DNA of 64,000 bases from Phycisphaeraceae bacterium D3-23. GTDB lineage: Bacteria; Planctomycetota; Phycisphaerae; Phycisphaerales; Phycisphaeraceae. How positions within the stretch are numbered: the first letter of the stretch is position 1; each line of letters opens with the position of its first letter. The translations under genes were made by a program, and so were the position numbers. Below the pieces are notes generated by a model. It saw nothing but the letters and a program-made list of their open reading frames with translations. It did no database searches and was not told the DNA's origin. The DNA lies in contig CP114179.1 of NCBI GenBank assembly GCA_039555135.1, forward strand, positions 2,046,001-2,110,000, in the 5' to 3' direction. Of the stretch, positions 36,492 through 45,750 are shown piece after piece.

Positions 36492-36722
36492 ATGGACCCG
36501 ACACCTCGTATCATCGCGCTCGAAGAAAAACTCGCGCACCTCGAAAAGTACCTCGGCGACCTGGACGAAGTCGTTCGCGACCTCGCTGCCCGGCTCGACA
36601 CGCAGACCAAAGGCGTGCAGCAGATGCGCTCCGTCCTGGAACAACACCTCGCCGGTGGCGACGATACCAAGGGCTCCGACCCAGACCCAGACCCCGAGTC
36701 CGACCGCCCGCCGCATTGGTAG
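36492..36722 (+). CDS. slyX: SlyX family protein
   Basis: 76 residues. The heptad-rich helix (IIALEEKLAHLEKYLGDLDE and VVRDLAARLDTQTKGV) and the C-terminal PPHW, like the PPHY of SlyX proteins, support the family. SlyX is a small coiled-coil protein of unknown function. The DPDPDP linker is typical of the variable region before the end. It has no obvious partner gene; the GAF-SpoIIE gene begins 155 bases downstream. The fit rests on helix pattern and end motif. Confidence 0.7.
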   Translation: MDPTPRIIALEEKLAHLEKYLGDLDEVVRDLAARLDTQTKGVQQMRSVLEQHLAGGDDTKGSDPDPDPESDRPPHW

Positions 36723-36876
36723 ACGCCGAACCCCGAATTCGATGATTCCACGGCAGACTCGCTTTGTTTCTGTGAAGCCCACCCGCCCACAACCGCAGGG
36801 CAGGCCTAAGCTCTTTTGGGTGCGGACCAAGGTCTAACCGAACCACAAGTACGCTGGGGATGGAGCACGCGACGCG

Positions 36877-38169
36877 ATGATTACCCCGACCCTCCCGACC
36901 GACGAGGCCGAGCGGCTGACTTCCCTCTATGCCCTGGAGGTGCTGGACACGCCGGGCGAAGCGCGGTTCGACCGGATCGTCAAGCTGGCCCGGCATGTAC
37001 TGGGGGTGCCGATCGCCTACATCGCGATGATCGATTCGGACCGGCAGTGGTTCAAAGCGAAGACGGGCCTGTGCGACTTGCTCACCGAGACGTCGCGTGC
37101 CGATTCATTCTGCGGCCATGCGATCCTGACCGACGATCCGCTGATCGTGCCCGACGCGTTGGAGGACGAGCGTTTCTTTGACAACCCGATGGTCGTCGGC
37201 GAGCCGTACATCCGCTTCTATGCCGGCTACCCGCTCAAGAGCGCACAGGGCCACAACGTCGCCACGCTCTGTATCGCGGACATCAATCCGCGGCCCTTCG
37301 ACGCAGCGCAGGTCCGGACGCTGGGCCACCTGGCCGAGCTCGCCGAGCAGGAGCTGAACATGGTCGGCGTGATCGCGGCGCAGAAAGACCTGCTGGAAAC
37401 GCGCAATGCGCTGATCGCTTCGCAGAAACAATTGTCGCGCGAGCTTGCCGAGGCCGCAGTCTATGTCCGGTCGTTCCTGCCTGATCGGCTGGTCGGCCTC
37501 GACGACGCGATCCGAGTGGACTACCAGTTTCTCGAGTCGTCTCAGCTCGGGGGCGACCTGCTGGGCTACGACACCATCGACGACGACCACCTCGCGATCT
37601 GGCTGCTCGACGTGACGGGGCACGGCGTGGGCGCGACCCTGCTCTCCATCTCCGTGGGCAATACGCTACGCAACGGCACGCTACGCGCCGACCCGCGCGA
37701 ACCGGCCGAGGTCCTGGAAGAACTCAACCACGCCTTCCCGATGGAACGCAACAACAACAAGTTCTTTACGATCTGGTACGGCGTTTACCAGAAGTCGACC
37801 CGCACCCTTCGATACACCGCCGGCGGGCACCACCCCGCGCTGCTGCTGATGCCCCAGGGCCCGGCCCGGAAGCTCGGTTCGCCGGGGCTCATGGTCGGCG
37901 CGGTCCAAGGCGCGACCTACGAAACCGAATCGGTGCAGGTCCCCGAAACGGGCCGGCTCTACCTCTTCTCCGACGGGCTCTACGAGGTCCGCGGCGGCGA
38001 CGAAGACAAGCTGCTCGGCCTCGACGACGTCTATCAACTCATCGCCCAACCACACCCCGACCCGACCACACGCATCCAGCATGTCGTCGATACCGTCCGC
38101 CAATACCAAGGCCCTGGCCGCAGCTTCTTCGACGATGTCTCGATCCTCGAAGTCGAGTTTGCTACGTAG
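36877..38169 (+). CDS. GAF domain PP2C-type serine phosphatase (SpoIIE family)
   Basis: 430 residues, cytoplasmic. The N-terminal GAF domain (about 20-165) has DRIVKLARHVLGVPIAYIAM and FYAGYPLKSAQGHNVATLCI. A short helical linker (about 170-195) leads to a PP2C/SpoIIE phosphatase domain (about 200-428): GGDLLGYDTIDDDHLAIWLL, DVTGHGVGATLLSISV, RYTAGGHHPALLL, LYLFSDGLYEVRG and FFDDVSILEVEF. Metal-binding Asp residues are in place. Such proteins usually reverse phosphorylation of an anti-sigma antagonist in partner-switching systems in response to a GAF ligand; no anti-sigma or STAS gene is nearby. Confidence 0.9.
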   Translation: MITPTLPTDEAERLTSLYALEVLDTPGEARFDRIVKLARHVLGVPIAYIAMIDSDRQWFKAKTGLCDLLTETSRADSFCGHAILTDDPLIVPDALEDERFFDNPMVVGEPYIRFYAGYPLKSAQGHNVATLCIADINPRPFDAAQVRTLGHLAELAEQELNMVGVIAAQKDLLETRNALIASQKQLSRELAEAAVYVRSFLPDRLVGLDDAIRVDYQFLESSQLGGDLLGYDTIDDDHLAIWLLDVTGHGVGATLLSISVGNTLRNGTLRADPREPAEVLEELNHAFPMERNNNKFFTIWYGVYQKSTRTLRYTAGGHHPALLLMPQGPARKLGSPGLMVGAVQGATYETESVQVPETGRLYLFSDGLYEVRGGDEDKLLGLDDVYQLIAQPHPDPTTRIQHVVDTVRQYQGPGRSFFDDVSILEVEFAT

Positions 38170-38186
38170 AACAGGCCAGGCCCGCC

Positions 38187-39251
38187 CTACTCGCCTTCGC
38201 CCATCAGCTCCAGCATCGCATCCGCGAACGCCTCGCCGATGCGGTTGAACCAGATCGCGCTGCCCAGGTAGTGGTAGCCGTGGTCCGAGCCCACACGCTC
38301 CCACGCCTCGACGTTGTCGCGCCAGGTCGGGTACAGCTCCTCGGCCGCGGTATCGACCAGCACATCCGTCAGCACCGTCTTGACGTTGCCCTCAAACGCG
38401 GGCACATCATTCATCGCGAGCTGCGCGTTGCGCACAACCAGCATGTTGCCCGCCGGCTCCTTCGAGCCGTTCTGCCCCATTGCGCCGATGACGAACGGCA
38501 GGTCGGGCGCTTCAAGGTCGCTGCGCACGTCGTTGATGAAGTGCTCCATGTTGGACTCGTACTCGCCCGGCGCGAGCTCGCCGTACTGGTCGTTCCACCC
38601 CTGGAACCACACGAACCCGCACAGCTCGACCTCGCGCCCCGCAAGCTCGGGGAAGCGCTCATCGAGCTCGGCCAGAGTCGTGCGCACCTCGTCGAGCATG
38701 TTGCGGTACGACGAGCCGTACTCCGCGACGATGTCGTCCATCGTCGGCAGCGGGTTGTTGCGGCTGTGGCGTTCGTTATCGTTACGCACGCGCTCCTGCC
38801 GCTGGGCAAGCTCGGCTTCCAGGAACTCGTCGCTGGGCATCCCCGCCGAGGGCGAGCGGAACAGCTTGTACAGCGAGTGCCCGCCCCACGCCGCCTTGAT
38901 CAATAGCACCGGCTCGTCGAAGTGGTCCCCCATCGCCCATCCAAACGCCAGCTCACACCCTGTCCGGTCGCGCGACCCGTACCCGATCGTCAGCCCGCCG
39001 CGTCGGTTCAAGTAGTTGATCCACACATCGGTGCGCGTGACCCATTCATCCCCCTCGCGGTACTGCGTAAACAGCTCCGCCGTCGCGGGGTCGTTGGCCT
39101 GGAACTCGAGCAGCTTGTTCTGCGCCTTACCCTCCATGTTCGACTGCCCGGCCATGATGAAGACGCGGACCGGCGTGTCGTCGGCTTGGGCGGTGGCGTG
39201 GCCGAAGTTGCATAGCAGGACGACGGAAAACAGGATCAGAGCAATGCGCAT
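38187..39251 (-). CDS. exported sialate O-acetylesterase-like SGNH esterase
   Basis: 354 residues from ATG 39251, GGAG 9 bases upstream. Signal peptide at residues 1-24. Motifs of the carbohydrate esterase/sialate O-acetylesterase type: FIMAGQSNMEG (block I Ser), IKAAWGGHSL, GFVWFQGWNDQY and, near the end, DHGYHYLGSA carrying the catalytic Asp/His pair. The enzyme should remove acyl groups from surface or dissolved polysaccharides in the periplasm or outside. Planctomycetes carry many such enzymes for algal glycans. Convergent with the GAF-SpoIIE gene, 17 bases apart. Confidence 0.85.
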   Translation of the reverse strand: MRIALILFSVVLLCNFGHATAQADDTPVRVFIMAGQSNMEGKAQNKLLEFQANDPATAELFTQYREGDEWVTRTDVWINYLNRRGGLTIGYGSRDRTGCELAFGWAMGDHFDEPVLLIKAAWGGHSLYKLFRSPSAGMPSDEFLEAELAQRQERVRNDNERHSRNNPLPTMDDIVAEYGSSYRNMLDEVRTTLAELDERFPELAGREVELCGFVWFQGWNDQYGELAPGEYESNMEHFINDVRSDLEAPDLPFVIGAMGQNGSKEPAGNMLVVRNAQLAMNDVPAFEGNVKTVLTDVLVDTAAEELYPTWRDNVEAWERVGSDHGYHYLGSAIWFNRIGEAFADAMLELMGEGE

Positions 39252-39402
39252 CGGGGTCTCCATTGTGAAATGTGCGGCGGCCCAATCATAGAAGGAGGCC
39301 GGGGCAGTCACATTACAGAGCGATCGCTATGCGTGTACTAAATCGCGCGACAGTGCCGATTTGAGGGCTGAAAAGAACGTTTTTCGTGATGCTTGACGAG
39401 CC

Positions 39403-41313
39403 CTACACCCGGTCCAGCGCCATCTCGTGGGCCTCGTGGTAGAGCTTGGCGAGGTGGCCCCAGTCGAAGCGTTCGCTGTAGGCCTCGACCTGGTTGCGTT
39501 GATCGATGCGTTCGCGGCGGGTCTGCTGGCAGAATTTGAACATCGTGTCGGCCAACTGGTCGGCGGCGTGGTTGAAGTCGTGGTGGCGGCGGTGGACGCA
39601 GAACAGGCCGGCGGAGCCCTTGCCCTCGGCGGCGGAGACCTGGTCGAGGTAGGAGCCAAAGCCCGAGAGGTCACTGGTGACGGCGGGGACGCCCAGCGCG
39701 ATCGACTCGAGCGGGGTGTAGCCCCAGGGCTCGTAGTAGCTGGGGAAGACGCCCAGGTGGCAGCCGCGGACAAACTCGTCGTACTCCATCCCCCAGAGCG
39801 GGTTGGTCGGGGTGATGAAGTCGGGGTGGAAGATGAACTTGACGGGGTCGCCCGGGTGGTTGAGCAGGTTGCAGCTGCGCAGCGCGTTGAGGACGTCGTC
39901 GTTGGCGTCGTCGACCAGGTCGTGCGTCACGATTGATGGGAGCCAGTCGCGCTTCCACGCGTGGATCGAGCGGCGCAGGCGGAGCATCCAGTACTCGTCG
40001 ACCATCTTGTTAAGGTCGGGGACATTTCCGAGCGCGGCCTGCTCGACGATCTTCGTGCCCAGCTGCTCCATCATGTGGTCGGCGATGTTGCGGAACTCGT
40101 CGAGCATCGCGGTCGATTGCAGCTCGCCGACGCTGAGTGATTTGATAGGGGCTTTGGTGATGCAGAAGAAGACGACATTTACGGGGACCTCTGCGACGCG
40201 CAGCCGGTGGTTGAGCCGGGCGAGCGCCTCGATGGTGAGGTCCATGCCTTTGTTTCGGTACTCGTATCGGCCGGAGGTGTAGAAGTAGAGGGTCTTGTCG
40301 AGGTCGAAGGTGTAGGACGGGAAGAAGTGGGACATCGTGAATTCGTGCAGGCGCTGCTTGGACTTCTGGTGCAGGTTCTGGAATTCGTGGAGCGCGGCGA
40401 AGCGTTGGATGTTGAGCCCGTTGGGCAGGAGGACATTGGGCTCGCGTCCCAGGAGGTGCTTGCACTCGAGGCCGGTGATATCGCTGACGGTGGTGAAGAC
40501 GTGGCTGCCGTGTGCGGCGGCGCGTTCGATGCCGTGCTGGCAGGCGATATTGAAGTGCTCGGCTTCTTTATGTGGGTCGAAGTAGGCGAGGTGGTCGTAG
40601 AAGGCCGGGTTACTCATCGCGAGGTATCGGCCCAGCAGGGTGGCGTGGGTCGTGAAGACCGTTGAGCCGGGCCACTGCTCTTTGCGAAGCATGGGGATGG
40701 CGACGCCGGCCATCCACTCGTGGAAGTGTGCGACGAGGGGGGTGCGGGGTGTTTCACGTTGGCCGAGGTTGGAAAGTAGCAGCCGGACCATCTCGCCAAA
40801 CGCGACGACGTCGTCGATGAGCCCGTCGCCGTCGGGCACGGGGATCTGGTGGTCGGCCCAGAGGCGGTACTTGATGTCGCCGAGGTAGCGCTTGACGTCG
40901 TTGACGTGGAGCAGCACGGCTTGGGGCCGACCCATGACGAGCCAGCGGCCGTACTCCGCGCCGAAGCCCATGTCGCGCATCTGCTGCACGGCCTGGCCGA
41001 TGGGGGTGTCCATCTCGTCGGGCTCGGCGGGCTCGAACTCGACCTGCGCGGTGTCGTGGTTGTAGGGTCCGACGAGGCAGTAGCGCTGGCCCCAGCGCGC
41101 CATCATGGCGGGGACTTTGGTGCGCAGGACGGTATAGATCCCGCCGAGCTTGTTGCAGACCTCCCAGCCGACCTCGAGCAGCATGGGCTGGGCCTGGGGC
41201 ATCGCGCCGTCGTGGGGTGTGTTGTCCGGTGCGTCTGCCGGCCCCGGGGGGTCGCTCGCCCGGCGGTTTCGGGGGGGGCGCGTGGTTTTACCTGTCTTGT
41301 TTTTCTTTGCCAT
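39403..41313 (-). CDS. glycogen synthase, eukaryote-like GT3 type
   Basis: 636 residues from ATG 41313, with a Lys/Pro-rich N-terminal tail. MLLEVGWEVCNKLGGIYTVL matches the N-terminus of eukaryotic glycogen synthases (GT3), not the KTGGLADV form of bacterial GlgA (GT5). Other GT3 features: VAHFHEWMAGVAIPML, FTTHATLLGRYLA, TVSDITGLECKHLLGREPNVLLPNGLN, and FPSYYEPWGYTPLESIALGV with a catalytic Glu. GT3 enzymes use UDP-glucose. No branching or phosphorylase gene is nearby. The start has no strong RBS. Confidence 0.85.
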   Translation of the reverse strand: MAKKNKTGKTTRPPRNRRASDPPGPADAPDNTPHDGAMPQAQPMLLEVGWEVCNKLGGIYTVLRTKVPAMMARWGQRYCLVGPYNHDTAQVEFEPAEPDEMDTPIGQAVQQMRDMGFGAEYGRWLVMGRPQAVLLHVNDVKRYLGDIKYRLWADHQIPVPDGDGLIDDVVAFGEMVRLLLSNLGQRETPRTPLVAHFHEWMAGVAIPMLRKEQWPGSTVFTTHATLLGRYLAMSNPAFYDHLAYFDPHKEAEHFNIACQHGIERAAAHGSHVFTTVSDITGLECKHLLGREPNVLLPNGLNIQRFAALHEFQNLHQKSKQRLHEFTMSHFFPSYTFDLDKTLYFYTSGRYEYRNKGMDLTIEALARLNHRLRVAEVPVNVVFFCITKAPIKSLSVGELQSTAMLDEFRNIADHMMEQLGTKIVEQAALGNVPDLNKMVDEYWMLRLRRSIHAWKRDWLPSIVTHDLVDDANDDVLNALRSCNLLNHPGDPVKFIFHPDFITPTNPLWGMEYDEFVRGCHLGVFPSYYEPWGYTPLESIALGVPAVTSDLSGFGSYLDQVSAAEGKGSAGLFCVHRRHHDFNHAADQLADTMFKFCQQTRRERIDQRNQVEAYSERFDWGHLAKLYHEAHEMALDRV

Positions 41314-41383
41314 CGCGGTGGATTGTACCGGGGCGTATCGTTCGCGCGGTTGGGGGCGGGGTCGTGGGGTATAGTGATTTGCG

Positions 41384-42198
41384 ATGCGTGTGTCCCCGGC
41401 CGAGCAACTGCGTGATGTTTTGCTGCACCAGCACCTGGATGCGGTGGATGCGTTGCTGTCGCAAGAGCCGGGCGTGCTCACGCGTTTCTTGCCGGAGAAG
41501 CGTGCCTGGGGCGAGGAGCAGTGGTTGCCTCTGCATTACGCGGCTTGGATCGGGGACGCGTCGGCGATGCGGCTGTTGATCAAGCACGGCGCAGCGGCCG
41601 ACAGCCGGACACGCTTTGCGACGCCGCTGCATGCGCGGGAGACGGCGCTGTCGATTGCGTCGCGCAGCGGGCACACGCTCGCCGCGGCGGTGCTGATCGC
41701 CCATGGGGCCGAGCCCGAGGTGCGCGACGCGAATAACCTCAGCCCGCTCGCCCACGCCGCGCGGGGCGGGTACATCGAGCTGGTCGATCTGTTGATCCAG
41801 CACGCGGTGATGGTCGACCCGATCTGCGACCAGCAGCGCACCCCACTGCACCTGGCGATCTATGGCAGCGACCCGTCGCACGCGATGCGCGCCGATCCGC
41901 ACGCACACGACGCGACGCGTCCGACTTCCGCCATCGACCGCGCAGCCTGCGCGCGCAGGCGCTCATTGAAGCGCAGGCTAACGTCAACCACTTCTGCTCC
42001 AAGGAGCCCGACGGCTACACCCCGCTGCACCGCTGCGTGGCTGTAGGCGACGAGCACCTGCCGACCGCGAAGCTGCTGCTCGAGCACGGTGCCGAGCCGC
42101 ACCACCCCGACCCGCGCTTCGGGCACACCGCGCTCGACCTCGCTCGCGATCTGCATCGCCCGGCGTTTGTAGCGCTGCTCGAACAGTACACGACGTAG
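41384..42198 (+). pseudogene. ankyrin repeat protein, frameshifted
   Basis: ATG 41384 opens an ankyrin-type reading frame (EEQWLPLHYAAWIGDASAMRLL, NNLSPLAHAARGGYIELVDLL, QQRTPLHLAIYGSDPSHAM). Near 41910-41925 the frame loses ankyrin character. From about 41923 the other frame continues it: LRAQALIEAQANVNHFC, GYTPLHRCVAVGDEHLPTAK, LLLEHGAEPHHPDPRFGHTA and LDLARDLHRPAFVALLEQ, ending at TAG 42198. A one-base change would rejoin them to about 270 residues with about 5-6 repeats. No signal peptide. Either a real inactivation or a sequence error. Confidence 0.75.
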
Positions 42199-42335
42199 CA
42201 GCCCGAGCGCGGGTGCCGCAGTTGATCCGCTGCTCGGAGCGGTCGGCAGTGCGTACTTACAAACACGTTTGTCTCACGTGCAATCGCGAAACGAAGCAAC
42301 CGTGGCACGTCACCTGTCGTTGGACGCAGCCCGGT

Positions 42336-43085
42336 TCACACCATCGGCCCAACGATCGACGTCAACGCCAGCACCACCAGCAGCCCGATCATCGCCCAGC
42401 GCAGCTCGCGTCTCGGGATCCGATGGCCAAGCCAGAGACCGCCAGCCGTGCCCAGCATCACCGCAGGGACGAGCACGAGCCCCCAGCCCATCGCGATCCA
42501 CACCGGCCGGCCGTAGATCAAGCCCAGCGCCAGCATCGCCACCGGCATCAGCACAAAAAAGTTCGCCCACAGAAACACCCGCGCGCGTAACGCTGGCCAG
42601 TCGTGCGACACGACCCACAACACTACCGGCGGCCCGCCCATCCCCACCGCCCCCGCGAACAGGCCGCTGGCAAAACCCGCGACCCACGTCCACCCCCGCG
42701 CGACATGGGCCCTCGGCTTGGTCCGCATCAGCACCTGCAGCGACAGCGCGAGCAAGATAAATCCGCCGATCACCGGCTTGACCACCTGCTTGCCCGCGCC
42801 CGACAACCAGTACAGCGCGACAAAGCCCGGCCCATACCCCGCCAGACGCGCCCATACCATCGGCCAGACAAAACCCCAGGGCACCTCCCGCCGGTAGTGC
42901 CAGGTCTTGTACCCGCCTTGTACCAACACCCCTGACGATAACACCCCGATCGCCTCAGGCAGTGACAACCCAAGAAGTAACATCAACGGCGTCGCAAACA
43001 TCCCCGCGCCAAACCCCACCGCCGCCTGAACCGCCCCCGCCGTCAACATGATGAGCGCCAGCCAACAGAGGGTCGTCAGGTCCAT
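42336..43085 (-). CDS. sulfite exporter TauE/SafE family protein
   Basis: 249 residues, about 8 membrane helices. The N-terminus (LIMLTAGAVQAAVGFGAGMFATPLMLLLGL) carries the GxGxG-rich first half of the TauE/SafE repeat, and a second repeat is near GFASGLFAGAVGMGGPPVVLWV. The family transports organosulfonate- or sulfite-type anions across the inner membrane, but substrates differ and cannot be assigned here. ATG 43085 was chosen over a TTG two codons upstream. A hairpin lies just before it. Confidence 0.85.
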   Translation of the reverse strand: MDLTTLCWLALIMLTAGAVQAAVGFGAGMFATPLMLLLGLSLPEAIGVLSSGVLVQGGYKTWHYRREVPWGFVWPMVWARLAGYGPGFVALYWLSGAGKQVVKPVIGGFILLALSLQVLMRTKPRAHVARGWTWVAGFASGLFAGAVGMGGPPVVLWVVSHDWPALRARVFLWANFFVLMPVAMLALGLIYGRPVWIAMGWGLVLVPAVMLGTAGGLWLGHRIPRRELRWAMIGLLVVLALTSIVGPMV

Positions 43086-43123
43086 AAGCAAACACCAGGC
43101 GTCTCTAGAAAAACATCATCACG

Positions 43124-43147
43124 GCCTGGTTGCTTCAGCAACCAGGC
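43124..43147 (-). terminator. hairpin, likely terminator of the thioredoxin-fold gene
   Basis: A perfect 10-bp stem GCCTGGTTGC / GCAACCAGGC with a TTCA loop. Read on the minus strand it follows the stop of the gene at 43200 and a weak T-rich stretch follows. Lies between that gene and the TauE/SafE gene. Confidence 0.55.
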
Positions 43148-43199
43148 GGCGCTCCCCCCACGGTCTCAAGAAAAACAGGTAAGGAACGAAAGCCCGCCG

Positions 43200-43781
43200 C
43201 TACGACCCCTCGCGCCACTTGATGTTGCACCCCATCGAAGGCACCTGCTCTTGGGGTACCTGCTCCCGATTGACGACTGCGTCCAGCGCCGCGCGGAGGT
43301 CTGCGCCGTGCGCCTCGCCGTCACGCGCGTCGTAGTTGCCCGAAGAAATCCGGTGCGGGCGGGTGTCATCAAGCTGCCCGCGGTAGACGAGCTTGTGGTA
43401 GCGGTTGAACAGGAAGAAGTCCGGTGTGCACGCCGCGGTGTAGGCCTTCGCCACCGACTGGTCGGCGTCGAGGACGTAGGGGAACGTATAGCCGCGCTCG
43501 GCGGCCTCTTCGCGCATCTTGTCCGGCCCGTCGTCGGGGTAGGCCTCGATATCGTTGCTCTGGATCGCGACGAGGCCGACCGTCGCGCCGTAGTCCCGCC
43601 CGATGCGTGCCAGCTCGGGCGCGACGTGTTTCACATATGGGCAGTGGTTGCAGATGAACATGACCAGCAGCGGCCGGCCGGCGTAGTCGCCAAGCGAGAC
43701 GGTGTTGCCAGCGGTGTCGGGCAGCGCGAAGTCCGGCGCGGGTGTGCCCAGCGCGAGCATGTTCGAGGGGGTGAGTGCCAT
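43200..43781 (-). CDS. thioredoxin-like (AhpC/TSA-type) redoxin
   Basis: 193 residues from ATG 43781 with AAAGGAAA upstream; a longer frame is unlikely. Start ALGTPAPDFALPDTAGNTVS is typical of the AhpC/TSA/redoxin fold. The active-site-like CNHCPYVKHV has a CxxC motif but lacks the WCGPC of thioredoxin; related bacterial redoxins use this CNHCPYV form. The C-terminus extends about 25 residues with Arg/Gln and a Cys (GCNIKW). No signal peptide. Likely a cytoplasmic thiol redox or peroxidase-type protein; substrate not known. Confidence 0.85.
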   Translation of the reverse strand: MALTPSNMLALGTPAPDFALPDTAGNTVSLGDYAGRPLLVMFICNHCPYVKHVAPELARIGRDYGATVGLVAIQSNDIEAYPDDGPDKMREEAAERGYTFPYVLDADQSVAKAYTAACTPDFFLFNRYHKLVYRGQLDDTRPHRISSGNYDARDGEAHGADLRAALDAVVNREQVPQEQVPSMGCNIKWREGS

Positions 43782-43894
43782 CGTGTTTCCTTTCGTGGGC
43801 GGGCAAGCCATCATAGCGGCCGTGTGTCGGCCACCGCGCTGCACCGCTGCGGTTAGGATAGGCGGGTTCGGCCGTACATTTCGAGGCGAGACCC

Positions 43895-45664
43895 GTGGAA
43901 CTCTGGCAAATCCTGTTCGAGCTGATCGTCCTCCTGTCGGTGGCGATGGTGCTCGGCGTGATCGCGGAACGGCTCAAGCAGTCGGCCGTGGTCGGCTACA
44001 TGCTCGCCGGCGTGATCGTCGCCAGCACGCAGGGCCTCATCGAAGATACCGACAAGATCAACACCCTCTCGCAGCTGGGCGTGACGCTGCTGATGTTCAC
44101 GATCGGGCTCGAGTTCAACTGGTCGCGGCTTAAACGCCTGGGCGTCTCGGCGCTTATCTCCGGGTCGCTGCAGATCGCCGTGACGATGGGCATCGCGTTT
44201 GTCTTGGCGTCGGCGTTCGGTTTCTCGTGGCGGGCGGGCGTCGCGCTGGGCGCGGCGATCGCGCTGTCGTCGACAGCCGTGGTCTTGCCGGTGCTTCAAC
44301 GCCGGGCCGAGGCGGACTCGGTCCACGGCCGATTCGCGCTGGGGGTCTTGCTCGTGCAGGATGTCGCGGTCGTCCCGCTCGTGCTGATCGTCGGTGCGCT
44401 CGCGACCCCCGAGGGCCAGGACGCGGCGGGCCCGGGCGCGATCGTCCTGGGGACGCTCAAGGGCTTCGGCGTCGTCGGCGCGTTCGTGCTGCTGTTCTTC
44501 TTGTTCAGCAAGTACGCCCTGCCGCCGCTGGTCCGGCTGGCCGCGCCCACCCGCAACCGCGAGGTCTTCACCCTCTTCGCGTTCCTCATGGCGATGGGCT
44601 CGGCCTGGCTCGCCAACTTCGTCGGGCTCTCGCCCGCGCTGGGCGCGTTCCTCGCCGCCATCTTCCTGGGCGAGTCCGTCATCGCCACCCAGCTCCGCGG
44701 CGATGTCGGTGCGCTTAAGACCGTCTTCGTCACGCTGTTCTTCTCCGCCATCGGCATGTACATCAACCCGATGGAGCTGCTCGCGACGTGGTGGCAGGTG
44801 CTCGTCCTTACCGCGCTGATCGTCGTGCTCAAGCCGATGGTCGTCGCGGGGGTCGCGCTGGTCATGAAGCTCACCGTGCGCAGCGCCGTCGCCGCGGGCT
44901 GTTCGATGGCGCAGGTCGGGCTGTTCTCCTTTGTCCTTGCGCAGACCGCGCTCGACGGCGCGATCATTGAGCCCGAGACGTTCAAGCTGCTCGTCTCGGC
45001 TACGGTCGCGACGCTGTTTCTGACGCCCTACACCGTCGCGATGGGCCGGCCGCTGGGCGAAAAGGCCGACCGCTTCCTCCGCAAACGCGGCTGGGTCAAG
45101 TCACGCATCGGCCAGGACCAGGCCGCCGGCGCGATGACCGGCGGGCACCTCGTCGTCGTCGGCTACGGCCCCGCGGGCCGGGAGGTCGTCGCCAGCGCAC
45201 GCGACAAAGGCCTCCCCGTCATCGTCATCGACCTCAACCCCACCTCCGTCATCGAGGCCCGCAAACTCGGCATCGAGGCCTACGTCGGCGACTCGACCCA
45301 GCCCGCCATCCTCCACCTCGCCCGGCTCAAGTCCGCCAGCGCTTTGGTCATCACCCTGCCCGACCACCGACTCACCACCGCCATCATCGTCGAGGCCAAG
45401 TCGCTCGTCGACGACCTCCGCATCATCGCCCGCGCCCGCTATCACCGCTACTTCGGCCTGCTCGAAGGCGCCGGCGCGACGACGGTGATCGACGAAGAAA
45501 CCCAGGTCGGCCGACGCATGGCCGACTACCTCGCCGCCGCGCACACCGAGAGCGAGACCCCGATCACCGACCGCGAGCAAGAGAAGAGCAAGGACAAAGA
45601 GAAAGAGAAGGACAAAGAGAAAGACGTCGAAGCCAACGCCCCGCCGGATTTGTTCGCGGATTGA
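43895..45664 (+). CDS. CPA2 family cation/proton antiporter with TrkA-N domain
   Basis: 589 residues, GTG start 43895 with GAGG upstream. About 12-13 membrane helices (residues 5-395), with LLMFTIGLEFNWSRL and the VALGAAIALSSTAVVLPVLQ block typical of KefB/KefC-like antiporters. A cytoplasmic TrkA-N Rossmann domain follows (about 412-530: GHLVVVGYGPAGREVVASAR, VIVIDLNPTSVIEAR and GDSTQPAIL). The C-terminus ends in a low-complexity KEKEKDKEKDVE tail of Lys/Asp/Glu. Such proteins exchange K+ or Na+ for H+, gated by NAD(H) or nucleotide binding. Stands alone; repeats F1 and B1 follow within 5 bases of the stop. Confidence 0.9.
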   Translation: MELWQILFELIVLLSVAMVLGVIAERLKQSAVVGYMLAGVIVASTQGLIEDTDKINTLSQLGVTLLMFTIGLEFNWSRLKRLGVSALISGSLQIAVTMGIAFVLASAFGFSWRAGVALGAAIALSSTAVVLPVLQRRAEADSVHGRFALGVLLVQDVAVVPLVLIVGALATPEGQDAAGPGAIVLGTLKGFGVVGAFVLLFFLFSKYALPPLVRLAAPTRNREVFTLFAFLMAMGSAWLANFVGLSPALGAFLAAIFLGESVIATQLRGDVGALKTVFVTLFFSAIGMYINPMELLATWWQVLVLTALIVVLKPMVVAGVALVMKLTVRSAVAAGCSMAQVGLFSFVLAQTALDGAIIEPETFKLLVSATVATLFLTPYTVAMGRPLGEKADRFLRKRGWVKSRIGQDQAAGAMTGGHLVVVGYGPAGREVVASARDKGLPVIVIDLNPTSVIEARKLGIEAYVGDSTQPAILHLARLKSASALVITLPDHRLTTAIIVEAKSLVDDLRIIARARYHRYFGLLEGAGATTVIDEETQVGRRMADYLAAAHTESETPITDREQEKSKDKEKEKDKEKDVEANAPPDLFAD

Positions 45665-45668
45665 TGTT

Positions 45669-45696
45669 CCTCGTGGGGCAGACATTCCTGTCTGCC
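45669..45696. repeat. dispersed palindromic repeat, family F, copy F1
   Basis: A 28-base element with core GTGGGGCAGACATTCCTGTC, containing the palindrome GGCAGACA...TGTCTGCC. It lies 5 bases after the antiporter stop and is followed closely by B1. A diverged inverted copy is at 61836-61863. Confidence 0.7.
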
Positions 45697-45702
45697 ATCG
45701 GG

Positions 45703-45742
45703 CGTAGGGTGGGTGGAGCGAGTCCGCGAGCGATGCCCACCA
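45703..45742. repeat. dispersed palindromic repeat, family B, copy B1
   Basis: A 40-base element with core GGGTGGGTGGAGCGAGTCCG, ending CCCACC. It abuts the stop of the membrane-protein gene at 45751-46332. Copy B2 (46383-46420) is its inverted match with one mismatch, so the pair flanks the gene. Confidence 0.85.
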
Positions 45743-45750
45743 CGTCTGAG

